Below, in pieces: positions 16,446-26,666 of a stretch of DNA of 64,000 bases. Location of the stretch: NCBI GenBank assembly GCA_041920215.1, contig JAYRSJ010000003.1:62001-126000 (forward strand). The letters run 5' to 3'. The notes beneath the pieces are model-generated. The model was not told where the DNA came from and did no database searches. It saw only the letters and a program-made list of their open reading frames with translations. Numbering within the stretch: position 1 is the stretch's first letter; each line of letters begins with the position of its first letter. This stretch comes from JAYRSJ01 sp041920215 (GTDB lineage: Bacteria; Pseudomonadota; Gammaproteobacteria; Burkholderiales; Burkholderiaceae_C). The translations under genes and the position numbers were made by a program.

Positions 16446-16637
16446 ATGTGGATCTCGCAATTCTGGTACGAGAAGCTGCCAGCCATTTATATCGTTAGCG
16501 GCGCAGCCGTCATGCCGGCATTCGGCAAGCCGGCGGCCCTGAGCGCCGCGCTGCTGATGGCAGCCGGCGCCCTGACCTGGTACTGGCGGCGCAGCTACCG
16601 GGCTTCGCCGACCGGCAGAGCCGGCGGCAGGTTCTGA
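16446..16637 (+). CDS. Small membrane protein, 63 residues, unknown function
   Basis: A short ORF with a strong GGAGGG ribosome binding site nine bases before the ATG at 16446; an ATG at 16437 is too close to that site. It encodes MWISQFWYEKLPAIYIVSG, a hydrophobic segment to about residue 50, then a positively charged tail (WYWRRSYR). The aromatic N-terminus followed by one or two short helices suggests an inner-membrane microprotein with the tail in the cytoplasm. Its 3' end overlaps the convergent mscS-type gene by 43 bases. I do not recognise the family. Good translation signals and protein-like composition support it being real. Confidence 0.55.
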   Translation: MWISQFWYEKLPAIYIVSGAAVMPAFGKPAALSAALLMAAGALTWYWRRSYRASPTGRAGGRF

Positions 16638-17902
16638 GGCGCCTGCGGCGCCTGATGCAGCACCCGCTGCGGGAACGGAATCTCCACGCCCAGCTCATTG
16701 AAGAGCCGCAATATCGCCAGATGCACCTGCGATCTGACGCCCGCCTGGCCGTTCTCCGGGTCCTCGATCCAGAAGCCAACGGACAGATTCAGGCCGTCGG
16801 CGCCAAAGCCGCTCAGCAGCACGCCCGGCCCCGGCTCGTGCAGCACCCGCGGCACCTGCTTGATTGCCTCGACCATGCGCGGCATCAGGGCCTCGACATC
16901 GGTGCCATAGGCCACCTGCACCGTGGTGGTGACCGAGACCTGCGGGTCGGCCAGCGAGGAGTTCTCGACCCGCTGCGTGATCAGCAGCTCGTTGGGCACG
17001 ATGGACTCGCGGCCGTTGAGCGCGCGTATCACCGTGTAGCGGGTGGTAATGTCGCTGATGCGCCCTTCGAAGCCGTCCACCATCACCATATCGCCGATGC
17101 GCAGCGAGCGCTCGGCCAGGATCACGAAGCCGCTCACATAGTTGGCCGCCAGTTTCTGCAGGCCGAAGCCTATGCCCACGCCCACCGCGCCGCCCAGCAC
17201 GCCCAGCGCAGTCAGATCGATGCCGGCCGCCGACAGGGCCAGCAGCAGGCCGATGAAGAGCAGCAGCGCGCGGGTCAAATTGACCGCGATCTTGCGCAGC
17301 GACAGGTCCACATGGGTGTTGCGCAGCAGCCGAGCCTCGATGGCGGACGAGATCCACAGCGCCAGCATCATCACCAGGATGGCGGTCAGCCCGCCTTCGA
17401 TCAGGTCGCGCAGGCTCACCTGGCTGCCGCCCATCTTCCAGCGCAGCCCCTCCATCTCGCTCAGCAGCACCGGCAGCAGGCCGGTGATCCACAGCACCGA
17501 GCCCCCCCAGGCAAGCCAGGACACGCTGCGCTCCACCAGCCGCACCCAGGCCGAGCTCGGCAGCGCGGCACCGAGCACCCGCACGGTCAGCCGTATCACC
17601 AGCAGCGAGATCAGCACCGGCAGCACCACCTTGAACACCGCCGGCGGCACGCCCAGCAGCGGCAGGCCCTTCCTGGCCACCCAGGCCAGCCCCAGGGCCA
17701 GCACCGGGAATAGCACGCCGTCCACCACATGGTGGCCGAACAGCACCGAATGCGGCGTCTGCTGGCGCTTGGCCAGGCGCCAGACGATCAGCCAGGCCAG
17801 GCCCAGGCAGGCCGCCACCAGGGCCAGCTCCGTCAGTGCCGCGGGTTTCAGCAGCGAGGCGCCCAGCGCCGTCAGTTCTTCAATGCTCAGGGTCGGATTC
17901 AT
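16595..17902 (-). CDS. MscS-family mechanosensitive ion channel
   Basis: A 435-residue inner-membrane channel protein that would release solutes on hypo-osmotic shock. Several N-terminal helices (from about residue 20 to 210) precede the conserved pore helix and beta-domain region. This includes GGAVGVGIGFGLQKLAANYV (about 239-258), then ERSLRIGDMVMVDGFEG and the NGRESIVPNELLITQ block. The extra N-terminal helices make it larger than E. coli MscS (286 residues) and closer to MscK/YbdG-like paralogues. The C-terminal tail is proline-rich. Confidence 0.88.
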   Translation of the reverse strand: MNPTLSIEELTALGASLLKPAALTELALVAACLGLAWLIVWRLAKRQQTPHSVLFGHHVVDGVLFPVLALGLAWVARKGLPLLGVPPAVFKVVLPVLISLLVIRLTVRVLGAALPSSAWVRLVERSVSWLAWGGSVLWITGLLPVLLSEMEGLRWKMGGSQVSLRDLIEGGLTAILVMMLALWISSAIEARLLRNTHVDLSLRKIAVNLTRALLLFIGLLLALSAAGIDLTALGVLGGAVGVGIGFGLQKLAANYVSGFVILAERSLRIGDMVMVDGFEGRISDITTRYTVIRALNGRESIVPNELLITQRVENSSLADPQVSVTTTVQVAYGTDVEALMPRMVEAIKQVPRVLHEPGPGVLLSGFGADGLNLSVGFWIEDPENGQAGVRSQVHLAILRLFNELGVEIPFPQRVLHQAPQAPQNLPPALPVGEAR

Positions 17903-17964
17903 GCTTCACGGGAGCAAGGCCGCCGCGACCTCAGGGTCGCCGCGTGGCGCTCGATTCAGGACTC

Positions 17965-18900
17965 TCAGATGCCAGCCAGCACACGCAGGTGCACGCCCAC
18001 GCTGCGCGCCAGCGCGCCCAGGTGGTAGCCGCCTTCCAGGCAGGAGACGATGCGACCCCGCGCATGGCGCTCGGCCATCTGCTTGATGCGGCCGGTGATC
18101 CATTCGTAGTCGGCCTCCACCAGGCCCAGCTGGCCCAGGTCGTCCTCGCGGTGGGCATCGAAGCCGGCCGAGATGAAGACCATCTCGGGCTTGAAGCGCT
18201 CCAGCGCCGGCATCCACATCGCCTCGATCATCTCGCGCACCTCGGCGCCGCGGGTGTAGGGCGGTATTGGCACATTGACCATGTTCTCGCCCTTGGGCAC
18301 CGCGCCGCTATAGGGGTAGAGCGGATGCTGGAAAATGCTGACCATCAGCACCCGCTCGTCGCCGGCCAGGATGTCCTCGGTGCCATTGCCGTGGTGCACA
18401 TCGAAGTCCACCACCGCCACCCGCTTCAGGCCGCGCACATCCAGCGCATGGCGGGCCGCGATCGCGACATTGTTGAAGAAGCAAAAGCCCATGCTCTGGT
18501 CGCGCGTCGCATGGTGGCCAGGCGGCCGCACCGCACAGAAGGCGTTCTCGGCCTCGCCGTCCAGCACCAGGTCGGTGGCCTGCACCGCGGCGCCGGCGGC
18601 GCGCAGCGCGGCCGACCAGGTATGGGGGCAGGCGATGGTGTCGGGGTCGATCTGCCGGGTCTCGCCACTGGCGGCCACCGCCTCCAGCACATCGCGGATC
18701 TCGGCGACATAGCCGTGGGTGTGGGCCAGCTCCACATCGCTGAGCCGGGCGCTGCGCGCCTCATGGCGCTGCAGGGCCAGGTCGATGCCGGAGGCCAGCA
18801 GCCAGTCCTCGATCGCGTCCAGACGTTGCGGGCATTCGGGGTGGCCGGCGCCCATATCGTGGCGGCGGCAGTCGGGGTGGCTGAGGTAGGCGGTGGACAT
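17965..18900 (-). CDS. Histone deacetylase family (acetoin utilisation-like) amidohydrolase
   Basis: A 311-residue zinc amidohydrolase of the class II HDAC-like/AcuC superfamily. The tandem catalytic histidines are in PPGHHATR (129-130). Zinc ligands are in VVDFDVHHGNG (Asp167, His169), with a third Asp in SAGFDAHRED. In bacteria such enzymes remove acetyl groups from polyamines or other small molecules, or from proteins; the substrate here is unknown. It lies 62 bases upstream of the mscS-type gene on the same strand, and is divergent from moxR. Confidence 0.88.
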   Translation of the reverse strand: MSTAYLSHPDCRRHDMGAGHPECPQRLDAIEDWLLASGIDLALQRHEARSARLSDVELAHTHGYVAEIRDVLEAVAASGETRQIDPDTIACPHTWSAALRAAGAAVQATDLVLDGEAENAFCAVRPPGHHATRDQSMGFCFFNNVAIAARHALDVRGLKRVAVVDFDVHHGNGTEDILAGDERVLMVSIFQHPLYPYSGAVPKGENMVNVPIPPYTRGAEVREMIEAMWMPALERFKPEMVFISAGFDAHREDDLGQLGLVEADYEWITGRIKQMAERHARGRIVSCLEGGYHLGALARSVGVHLRVLAGI

Positions 18901-18982
18901 GCACGGTTCCGATTCGCGCCGGGCGGCGCTTGCCTTGCCCGGCTTGTCTCTAGGCGTTCTGATTTCGGTTAAGGTTCTTCAC

Positions 18983-19933
<951 letters not shown>

Positions 19934-19940
19934 TTTCGCC

Positions 19941-20912
19941 ATGACACCGCGCCAACGTTGGGACGCCTGGTGGCTGGCACGCCACCCGCGCGCCGACACC
20001 CATGCGATGGGCCAGCGCAATATCTACATCCTGCCCAGCCGGCCGGGGCTGTTCTTCTGCGCCACGCTGGCCGTGCTGCTGCTGGCCTCGATCAACGACC
20101 AGCTGAGCCTGGGCTACGGCCTGACCTTTCTGCTGGCGGGGGCAGGTTTTGCCTCCATGCACAGCACGCACGGCAATCTGCGCGGGCTGAGCCTGGATCT
20201 GCGCGCCCCGGCGCCCGGCTTCGCCGGCGACGAGCTGCTGCTGGAGGTACGCCTGCACAACCCCGGCGCGGCGCGCTACGGCGTGGGCATCGCGCTGCAG
20301 CAGCCGGGCGCGGCCGAGCCGGCCTGGTGCGATGTGCCGGCCCAGGGCCACAGCCTGCTGCAGCTGCGCTGCCCGATGCCGCGGCGCGGCCTGCAGACCC
20401 TGCCGACGCTGCGCATCGAGACCCGCTTCCCGCTGGGCCTGTTCCGTGCCTGGAGCCTGTGGCGGCCGGCGGCGGAGGTCTGGATCTATCCGCAGCCCGA
20501 GGCCGGGGCGCCGCCGCTGCCCATGGCCGGCACGGCCGCCGATGGCGATGCGCCGGCTCCGGGTCTGCGGCTGCCCGGCGTGGACTTCGAGGGCGTGCGG
20601 CCCTACCGGGTCGGCGATTCGCTGCGCCAGGTGCTGTGGAAGAAGGCGGCGCAGACCGACAGCAGTGCGCTGATGGTGCGCGACAGCGCCGCAGCGGCCG
20701 GCCGCAAGCTGTGGCTGGACCGGCGCGACACCGCAGCCGCCGACACCGAGCTGGCGCTGTCGCGCCTGGCCGCCTGGGTGCTACAGGCGGACCGGCTGGG
20801 CCTGCCCTATGGGCTGCGCCTGGGCGCCCAGAGCCTGGACCCCGACCAGGGGCCCGCCCAGCGCCAGGCGGCCCTGCAACTGCTGGCCGCCGCGCCGCCC
20901 TCCGACGCATGA
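19941..20912 (+). CDS. DUF58 domain protein
   Basis: A 323-residue protein with two N-terminal membrane helices (about 34-72) and a C-terminal DUF58 domain. The domain core is GVDFEGVRPYRVGDSLRQV (about 213-231) followed by LWKKAAQTDSSALMVRD, close to the family pattern REYxxGDxxRxIxWxxSA. DUF58 proteins accompany MoxR ATPases and may be their clients. The gene begins 7 bases after moxR and overlaps the next gene by ATGA. Confidence 0.85.
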   Translation: MTPRQRWDAWWLARHPRADTHAMGQRNIYILPSRPGLFFCATLAVLLLASINDQLSLGYGLTFLLAGAGFASMHSTHGNLRGLSLDLRAPAPGFAGDELLLEVRLHNPGAARYGVGIALQQPGAAEPAWCDVPAQGHSLLQLRCPMPRRGLQTLPTLRIETRFPLGLFRAWSLWRPAAEVWIYPQPEAGAPPLPMAGTAADGDAPAPGLRLPGVDFEGVRPYRVGDSLRQVLWKKAAQTDSSALMVRDSAAAAGRKLWLDRRDTAAADTELALSRLAAWVLQADRLGLPYGLRLGAQSLDPDQGPAQRQAALQLLAAAPPSDA

Positions 20913-23047
20913 GCACATCGCCCAGCAGCCAGCCCGCGCGCATGGCCGGCCCCGGCTGGCGCCAGCGCCTCGCGCATCTGCCGCGCGAGACCCGCGACAC
21001 CTTCTTCCTGCTGGCGGTGATCGCCGCCACCGCGGCGCCGCATGGTGCCCACCTGCCGGTCTGGTGCAGCGTGCTCACCGCAGTCATCCTGCTGTGGCGC
21101 GGCCTGCTGGCCTGGCGGGGCCAGGCCTTGCCCGGGCGCTGGAGTCTGGGCCTGATGCTGCTGCTGGTGGGCACGCTGACCTGGCTCAGCCATCGCACGC
21201 TGATCGGCCGCGAGCCTGGCATCACGATGCTGGTGATGCTAATGGCGATGAAGACCCTGGAGCTGCGCGCACGCCGCGACGCCTTCATCGTCTTCTTTCT
21301 CGGCTTCTTCCTGGTGCTGACCCAGTACCTGTATTCGCAAAGCCTGCTGACCGCACTCCTGAGCCTGCTCTCGGTCTGGGCGCTGCTGACGGCGGTGGTG
21401 CTGGCCCAGATGCCGGTGGGCCAGCCCAGTCTCAAGCTGGCGGCCGGCCAGGCCGCCCGCAACACGCTGATCGGGCTGCCGCTGATGGTCCTGCTCTTCC
21501 TGCTGTTCCCGCGCATAGGGCCGCTGTGGGGCGTGCCCTCCGACGCGGTGGGCCGCACCGGTCTGTCCAACGAGATGCAGCTGGGCGCACTCAGCGAGAT
21601 CGCCAACGACGACAGCATCGCGATGCGCCTGCGTTTCGACGGGCCGCCGCCGCCGCGCCAGGCCCTGTACTTCCGCGGTCCGGTGCTGAGCCGTTTCGAC
21701 GGCCGCCAGTGGCGCAGCCGCTACCAGGCGAGCCGCCAGATGTGGCGCCTGCCCGACGCCGCCGAAGCCCGGGCCAGCCGGCCCGTGCCGCTGGGCCAGC
21801 CCTGGCACTACGAGCTGACGCTGGAGCCGCTGCGCATCAGCGTGCTGCCGCTGCTGGAGACCGGCAACGAGACGCCGGGCACCCTGCTGGACATCGACGG
21901 CCTGCGCCTGATGCGCGACAGCGAGCTGCAATGGCATGCGCTGCGGCCGATCACCGAACGCCTGCGCCTGCGCCAGCAGGCCTGGCTGGACTACCGCAGC
22001 GGCGCCGCGTTGAGCCCGCTGGCGCTGGAGCCCTATCTGGCGCTGCCGCCGGGTCTGAACCCGCGCACCCTGGGCTGGGCGGCCGAGCTGCGCCGCCGGC
22101 TGCCCCAGGACGAGCGCGATGACGGCACCTATGCGCAGTCCCTGGTGCAGGCGGTGCTGGAGCATCTGCGCAGCCAGGACTACATCTACACGCTGGCGCC
22201 GGGCCGCTATGGCGAGGACAGCCCCCATCTGATCGACGAGTTCTGGATGGACAGGCGCCTGGGCTTTTGCGAACATTTTTCGGCAGGCTTCGTCGTCGTG
22301 ATGCGAGCCCTGGGCGTGCCGGCCCGCATCGTCACCGGCTTCCAGGGTGCGGATGCCGAGCTGCAGGACGGTTATCTGGTGGTGCGCAACAGCCAGGCCC
22401 ATGCCTGGGCCGAGGTCTGGATCAGCGGCCAGGGCTGGCGCCGCGTCGATCCCACCGCAGCGGTCGCGCCGGACCGGGTCAATCTCGGCAACACCCTGCA
22501 GCCCGCCCCCGGTGTGCTGGCCGGCGCGCTGGGCGAGTTCAATCCGACGCTGTGGCGCGGCCTGCGCGCGGTGGGCCGGGCCTGGGAGCAGCTCAACAAC
22601 CGCTGGCAGCAGCATGTGCTGAACTACTCGCGGGGCGACCAGTTCGACCTGCTCAAGCAGCTGGGCTGGCGCTCGCCCGACTGGCAGGCCCTGGCCCAGC
22701 TGGCGGCCGCCGTGCTGGCGGCCCTGGCCGCCGCCGGCGCTGCCTGGGCCGGCTGGAGCGCCCGCCCGCACGACCCCTGGAGCCGTCAGCGCGCGCTGGT
22801 GGTGGCCGAGCTGCGCCGCCTCGGCCTGGCGGCCGCCGAACACCAGGCGCCCCGCCACTGGGCCGCCCTGGTGGACAGCGCCTATGGCGGCGAGACCGCG
22901 CTGGCCGGCAGCCTGCTGCAGCTTGAGCGCCAGCGCTACCAGCTGGCGGCAGCCCCGCCCACGCTGCTGGCGCGCTGGCAATGGCGGCGCGAGCTGCGGC
23001 GCCAGGCGCGTATGCTGCGGCCCCTGCCCCCCTCCCTCAAGACCTGA
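20909..23047 (+). CDS. TgpA-like transmembrane transglutaminase-domain protein (DUF3488)
   Basis: A 712-residue membrane protein. The N-terminal DUF3488 region has about six helices (residues 30-200). A long periplasmic part carries a transglutaminase-like core with Cys in RRLGFCEHFSAGF (about 454), His in SQAHAWAEVW (about 497) and Asp in WRRVDPTAAV (about 513). A further helix at about 590-615 and a C-terminal DUF4129-like tail follow. The complete Cys-His-Asp triad suggests an active enzyme. Pseudomonas TgpA is essential and acts at the cell envelope. The ATG overlaps the DUF58 stop (ATGA). Confidence 0.88.
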   Translation: MSTSPSSQPARMAGPGWRQRLAHLPRETRDTFFLLAVIAATAAPHGAHLPVWCSVLTAVILLWRGLLAWRGQALPGRWSLGLMLLLVGTLTWLSHRTLIGREPGITMLVMLMAMKTLELRARRDAFIVFFLGFFLVLTQYLYSQSLLTALLSLLSVWALLTAVVLAQMPVGQPSLKLAAGQAARNTLIGLPLMVLLFLLFPRIGPLWGVPSDAVGRTGLSNEMQLGALSEIANDDSIAMRLRFDGPPPPRQALYFRGPVLSRFDGRQWRSRYQASRQMWRLPDAAEARASRPVPLGQPWHYELTLEPLRISVLPLLETGNETPGTLLDIDGLRLMRDSELQWHALRPITERLRLRQQAWLDYRSGAALSPLALEPYLALPPGLNPRTLGWAAELRRRLPQDERDDGTYAQSLVQAVLEHLRSQDYIYTLAPGRYGEDSPHLIDEFWMDRRLGFCEHFSAGFVVVMRALGVPARIVTGFQGADAELQDGYLVVRNSQAHAWAEVWISGQGWRRVDPTAAVAPDRVNLGNTLQPAPGVLAGALGEFNPTLWRGLRAVGRAWEQLNNRWQQHVLNYSRGDQFDLLKQLGWRSPDWQALAQLAAAVLAALAAAGAAWAGWSARPHDPWSRQRALVVAELRRLGLAAAEHQAPRHWAALVDSAYGGETALAGSLLQLERQRYQLAAAPPTLLARWQWRRELRRQARMLRPLPPSLKT

Positions 23048-23055
23048 CCCTGCTG

Positions 23056-24153
23056 ATGCTGCGACGCCCGAAGTTTCTGCCGTTATGCCTGCTGCTGTAC
23101 CTGCTGCAGGCCCTGCCCGTCGCGCAGGCGGCAAGCACCAAGAAAAAAAACCCGACGGCCCAGCAAGCACAGGCGGCGGCTCAGCCTGGCCCAAGCAGCT
23201 ACGGCCAGCATGAGGCCGCCCGGCAGTTCGTCGCCACCCTGGCCGCCGCCGAGGGCTGGCCCGAGGCCGAGCTGCAGGCGCTGATGAGCGAGGCGCGCCG
23301 CGTGCCGGCGGTGCAGCGCCTGATCATGCCGCCGCCCGCCGGCACCGCCAAGGACTGGGCCGCCTACCGCGCCCGCTTCGTCGAGCCCCGGCGCCTGCAG
23401 GCCGGCCTGGCCTTCTGGGCCGCCAACGAGGCCGCGCTGCAGCGCGCCGAGGCCCGCTTCGGCGTGCCCGCCGAGCTGGTGGCCGGCATCATCGGTGTGG
23501 AGACCTTCTACGGCCGCATCACCGGCGGCTTCCGCGCGCTGGACGCGCTGGCCACGCTCAGCTTCGACTTCCCGCCGGGCCGGCGCGACCGCAGCGAATT
23601 CTTCCGCGCCGAGCTGACCGAGCTGATACGGCTGAGCCGCGAGCAAGGCCTGGACCTGCGCACGCTGAAAGCCTCCTACGCCGGCGCGCTGGGCTGGCCG
23701 CAGTTCATGCCCAGCAGCTGGCGCAAGCATGCGCTGGATTTCGACGGCGATGGCCGCGTCGACCTGATCAACAGCCCCGCCGACGCGATCGGCTCGGTGG
23801 CCGCCTTCCTGGCCGCCCATGGCTGGCAGCCCGGCATGCCCACCCATTACCAGGTGGCTGCCCCGGTCGACAGCGCCGAGCGCGCCCGGCTGCTGCTGCC
23901 CGACATCCTGCCCAGCTTCAGTGCCGCCGAGTTCGCCCAGGCCGGTGCCTGGCTCAGCGAGGCCGGCCAGATCCACCCGGGGCCACTGGCCCTGGTCGAG
24001 CTGCAGATGGGCGCCGCCGCGCCGGTTTATATCGCCGGCACCGCCAACTTCTATGCGCTGACACGCTACAACTGGTCCAGCTACTACGCACTGGCGGTGA
24101 TCGAGCTGGGGCGCGAACTGCTGCGCTACCGCGGCGCCTCGCCGGCATCCTGA
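23056..24153 (+). CDS. mltB: Lytic murein transglycosylase B
   Basis: A 365-residue exported peptidoglycan lytic transglycosylase of the SltB/MltB family. It has a signal peptide (about 1-25, ending PVAQA), a lysine-rich linker, then the catalytic domain with Glu149 in GVETFYG and the family motifs YAGALGWPQFMPSS and FDGDGRVDLINSPADAIGSV (a Ca-binding loop in E. coli Slt35). There is no lipobox cysteine, so it is probably soluble in the periplasm. It begins 8 bases after the transglutaminase gene, consistent with a shared envelope function, and its 3' end overlaps comEC by 28 bases. Confidence 0.9.
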   Translation: MLRRPKFLPLCLLLYLLQALPVAQAASTKKKNPTAQQAQAAAQPGPSSYGQHEAARQFVATLAAAEGWPEAELQALMSEARRVPAVQRLIMPPPAGTAKDWAAYRARFVEPRRLQAGLAFWAANEAALQRAEARFGVPAELVAGIIGVETFYGRITGGFRALDALATLSFDFPPGRRDRSEFFRAELTELIRLSREQGLDLRTLKASYAGALGWPQFMPSSWRKHALDFDGDGRVDLINSPADAIGSVAAFLAAHGWQPGMPTHYQVAAPVDSAERARLLLPDILPSFSAAEFAQAGAWLSEAGQIHPGPLALVELQMGAAAPVYIAGTANFYALTRYNWSSYYALAVIELGRELLRYRGASPAS

Positions 24154-26582
24154 TCCGGCAGCGGCGGGCCAGCCAGCGGCGGTTCCAGCGGCGGGGGCGC
24201 CCGATGCCAGTAACGCCGTGACTGCACGCGCTCGCAGACACCCTCGGCGCGGTCGCTGCGCCAGGCCCAGGCCCCGCAGTCGGCGCTGCTGAGCAGCGCA
24301 ATGCCCTGGGCCTGCAGGCGCTGGCGCACCGGCAGTGCCGGGTGGCCGAAGCGATTGCGATAACCGGCCTGGGCCAGCGCCAGGCGCGGCTGCACCGCCG
24401 CGAGAAAGGCCGGGCTGGACGAGCTCTGGCTGCCATGGTGGGGCAGCAGCAGCCATTCGGCGCGCAGGGCCGCTGCGCTCAGGCGCTGCAGCAGCAAGGC
24501 CTCCTGGGCGGCCTCGATATCGCCGGTCAGCAGCAGCACCCGGCCCTGGGCCTCGACCCGCAGCACGCAGGACAGGGCGTTGGGACGGGCCGCGCTGCCG
24601 TAGTCCTGCGCATCCGGGTGCAACAGCTCGAAGCGCACCCCGTCCCAGACCCAGGACCGGCCGCGCTCGCAACGCTGCAGCGGTCGGCCCGGTGCCCACA
24701 GCGCATGGCCGGGCTCCAGCGAGCCCTGCAGCACGGCGACCGGCAGGCCTTTCAGCAGGCTGGCGGCGCCGCCCACATGGTCCTGGTCGCGATGGCTCAG
24801 CAGCAGCCGGTCCAACCGCTGCACGCCCTGGGCGCGCAGCAAGGGCAGCAGCACCCGGCTGCCGGCGTCGGCCAGCGGGGTGTAGCGCGGTCCGGCGTCG
24901 TACAACAGGCTGTGGTGGCGGGTGCGCAAGAGCACCGCGCCGCCCTGTCCCACATCGGCCACCAGCACCGCCAGCACCCCCGGCGGCAGACGCGCGGGCG
25001 CCGGCCACAGCAGCGGCAGCAGCATCAGCAGGCCACCGGCGCGCAGCAGCCAGGGCCAGGGCAGTGCCGCCAGCAGCGCGCCCAGCAGGCCCAGCGGCAG
25101 CAGCCACAAGGGCGTCGCCGGCAGCTGCCACAGCCCGCCGGGCCAGGCCGCAAAGACGCGCAGCACGGCCATCAGGCCCTGCAGCGCCCAGGCCGCCAGA
25201 TCCCAGGCCCAGGGCAGCAGCGCGCCCAGCAGCGCCAGCGGCGTCAGCAGCCAGCTGACCCAGGGAATGGCCAGCAGATTGGCCAGCAGGCCGATGGCCG
25301 AGAACTGCTGGAAGAACAGCAGGCTCAGCGGTGCCAGGCCCAGGCCCAGCGCCCATTGATGGCGCAGCAGGGCCAGGGCCTGATCCGGCAGGCCGGCGCG
25401 GGGCTGCGGGTCGCCGGCGAACAGCAGCGCCACCGCGGCGAACGAGAGCCAGAAGCCCGGCTGCAGCAGCGCCCACGGGTCCAGCGTCACCACCAGACAG
25501 GCACAGGCCAGCAGGGTGAGCGGCCAGGGCCAGCGCAGCCCGCTATGGCGCAGCAGCGCCAGGGCCAGCAGCATCCAGACGGTGCGCTGCGCCGGCACCC
25601 CCCAGCCGGAGAACAGCGCATAGACCAGGGCCGCCGCCGCGCCGCCCCACAGCGCCACGCTGGGAGCCGGCAGGCGCAGGCAGGCGGCCGGCCAGCGCCG
25701 CCACAGCCCGCCCAGCAGCGCGGCGGCGGCCCAGGCAAACATCGTGATGTGCAGGCCGCTGATGCTCATCAGATGGATCACCCCGGTGGCACGGAACAGC
25801 GCCCAGTCCTCGGCCCGTATCGCCGCCTGGTCGCCCAGGCTAAGGCCGGCGATCACACCGGCCGCGCTGGCATCGGGCACCCGCGCGTGGATGGCGTCGC
25901 GCAAGTCCTGGCGCCAGCCATCGATCAGCCAGTCCGGGCCGGCTGCCAGGCGCTGCAGGCCCTGGGGGCGCACCAGGCCGGTGGCGCGCAGACCCTGCTC
26001 GAAGAGCTGCAGCTCGTAGTCCTGCCCCTGCGGATTCAGCAGTCCGCTGGGCTGGCGCAGCCGGGCCAGCAGCTGCCAACGTTCGCCGGCGCGAAACGCC
26101 GCCAGCGCATGGCCGGGCTGCGCATACCAGCTCAGCAGCAACCGGCGCGGCAGGGCCTGGCCCAGACGCGGCGCCAGCGCACCCGGGACCGGGTCCCGCG
26201 CCGCCTCCAGCTCGAACTCGAAACGCCAGCCCGGCACGCCCCCATGGCCCAGCAGCGGCTGGGGCAGCGAGGCGATGCGGCCGCGCAGCTGCAGATCGCG
26301 GCCCTCCCAGGCCGGGTCCAGGCGCTCGGCCAGGCGCAGCTCGGCACGCAGGCCGGCATGGGCATAGGCCAGCAGCGTCAGGGCCAGCAGCATCTGCAGC
26401 AGCCCGAGCCGGGGCCCGCGCCGTGTGCGCAGCAACCACAAGCCCACGGCCAGGGGCGCAAGGCCCAGATAGACGCCCGGCCCCGCCAGCTGCGCCTGCT
26501 GCTGCACCAGCCCATGGCCCAGCAGCCAGGCCAGGCCCAGGCCGGCCCAGTGATGAGCTTGCAGCGTCGCCGCCCCTGGCAT
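24126..26582 (-). CDS. comEC: ComEC/Rec2 family DNA internalisation protein
   Basis: An 818-residue polytopic membrane protein homologous to ComEC, the channel for single-stranded DNA in natural transformation. Order: N-terminal helices, an OB-like DUF4131 region (about 85-190), the Competence helical core (about 220-500, starting AGVIAGLSLGDQAAIRAED), and a C-terminal metallo-beta-lactamase-like domain with SHRDQDHVGG (HxxxDH, about 592-601) and LLLPHHGSQSSSS. The ATG at 26582 is chosen for its near-perfect GGAGGTGAT ribosome binding site. Intact length suggests function, but no other com or pilus genes are in the window. Confidence 0.9.
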   Translation of the reverse strand: MPGAATLQAHHWAGLGLAWLLGHGLVQQQAQLAGPGVYLGLAPLAVGLWLLRTRRGPRLGLLQMLLALTLLAYAHAGLRAELRLAERLDPAWEGRDLQLRGRIASLPQPLLGHGGVPGWRFEFELEAARDPVPGALAPRLGQALPRRLLLSWYAQPGHALAAFRAGERWQLLARLRQPSGLLNPQGQDYELQLFEQGLRATGLVRPQGLQRLAAGPDWLIDGWRQDLRDAIHARVPDASAAGVIAGLSLGDQAAIRAEDWALFRATGVIHLMSISGLHITMFAWAAAALLGGLWRRWPAACLRLPAPSVALWGGAAAALVYALFSGWGVPAQRTVWMLLALALLRHSGLRWPWPLTLLACACLVVTLDPWALLQPGFWLSFAAVALLFAGDPQPRAGLPDQALALLRHQWALGLGLAPLSLLFFQQFSAIGLLANLLAIPWVSWLLTPLALLGALLPWAWDLAAWALQGLMAVLRVFAAWPGGLWQLPATPLWLLPLGLLGALLAALPWPWLLRAGGLLMLLPLLWPAPARLPPGVLAVLVADVGQGGAVLLRTRHHSLLYDAGPRYTPLADAGSRVLLPLLRAQGVQRLDRLLLSHRDQDHVGGAASLLKGLPVAVLQGSLEPGHALWAPGRPLQRCERGRSWVWDGVRFELLHPDAQDYGSAARPNALSCVLRVEAQGRVLLLTGDIEAAQEALLLQRLSAAALRAEWLLLPHHGSQSSSSPAFLAAVQPRLALAQAGYRNRFGHPALPVRQRLQAQGIALLSSADCGAWAWRSDRAEGVCERVQSRRYWHRAPPPLEPPLAGPPLPDQDAGEAPR

Positions 26583-26593
26583 ATCACCTCCCT
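26583..26593 (-). promoter_or_regulatory. Consensus Shine-Dalgarno deciding the comEC start
   Basis: On the minus strand AGGGAGGTGAT directly precedes the ATG at 26582. It is the most complete anti-16S match seen in the window, and it favours this start over the in-frame ATG at 26609. Confidence 0.7.
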
Positions 26594-26666
26594 GGCGAGC
26601 GCGTTTCAAGGTGTAGGATGCGCGCCAACTTTCTATCCCTTTTCATCCTTTGTGAGTAGCCCTGCC

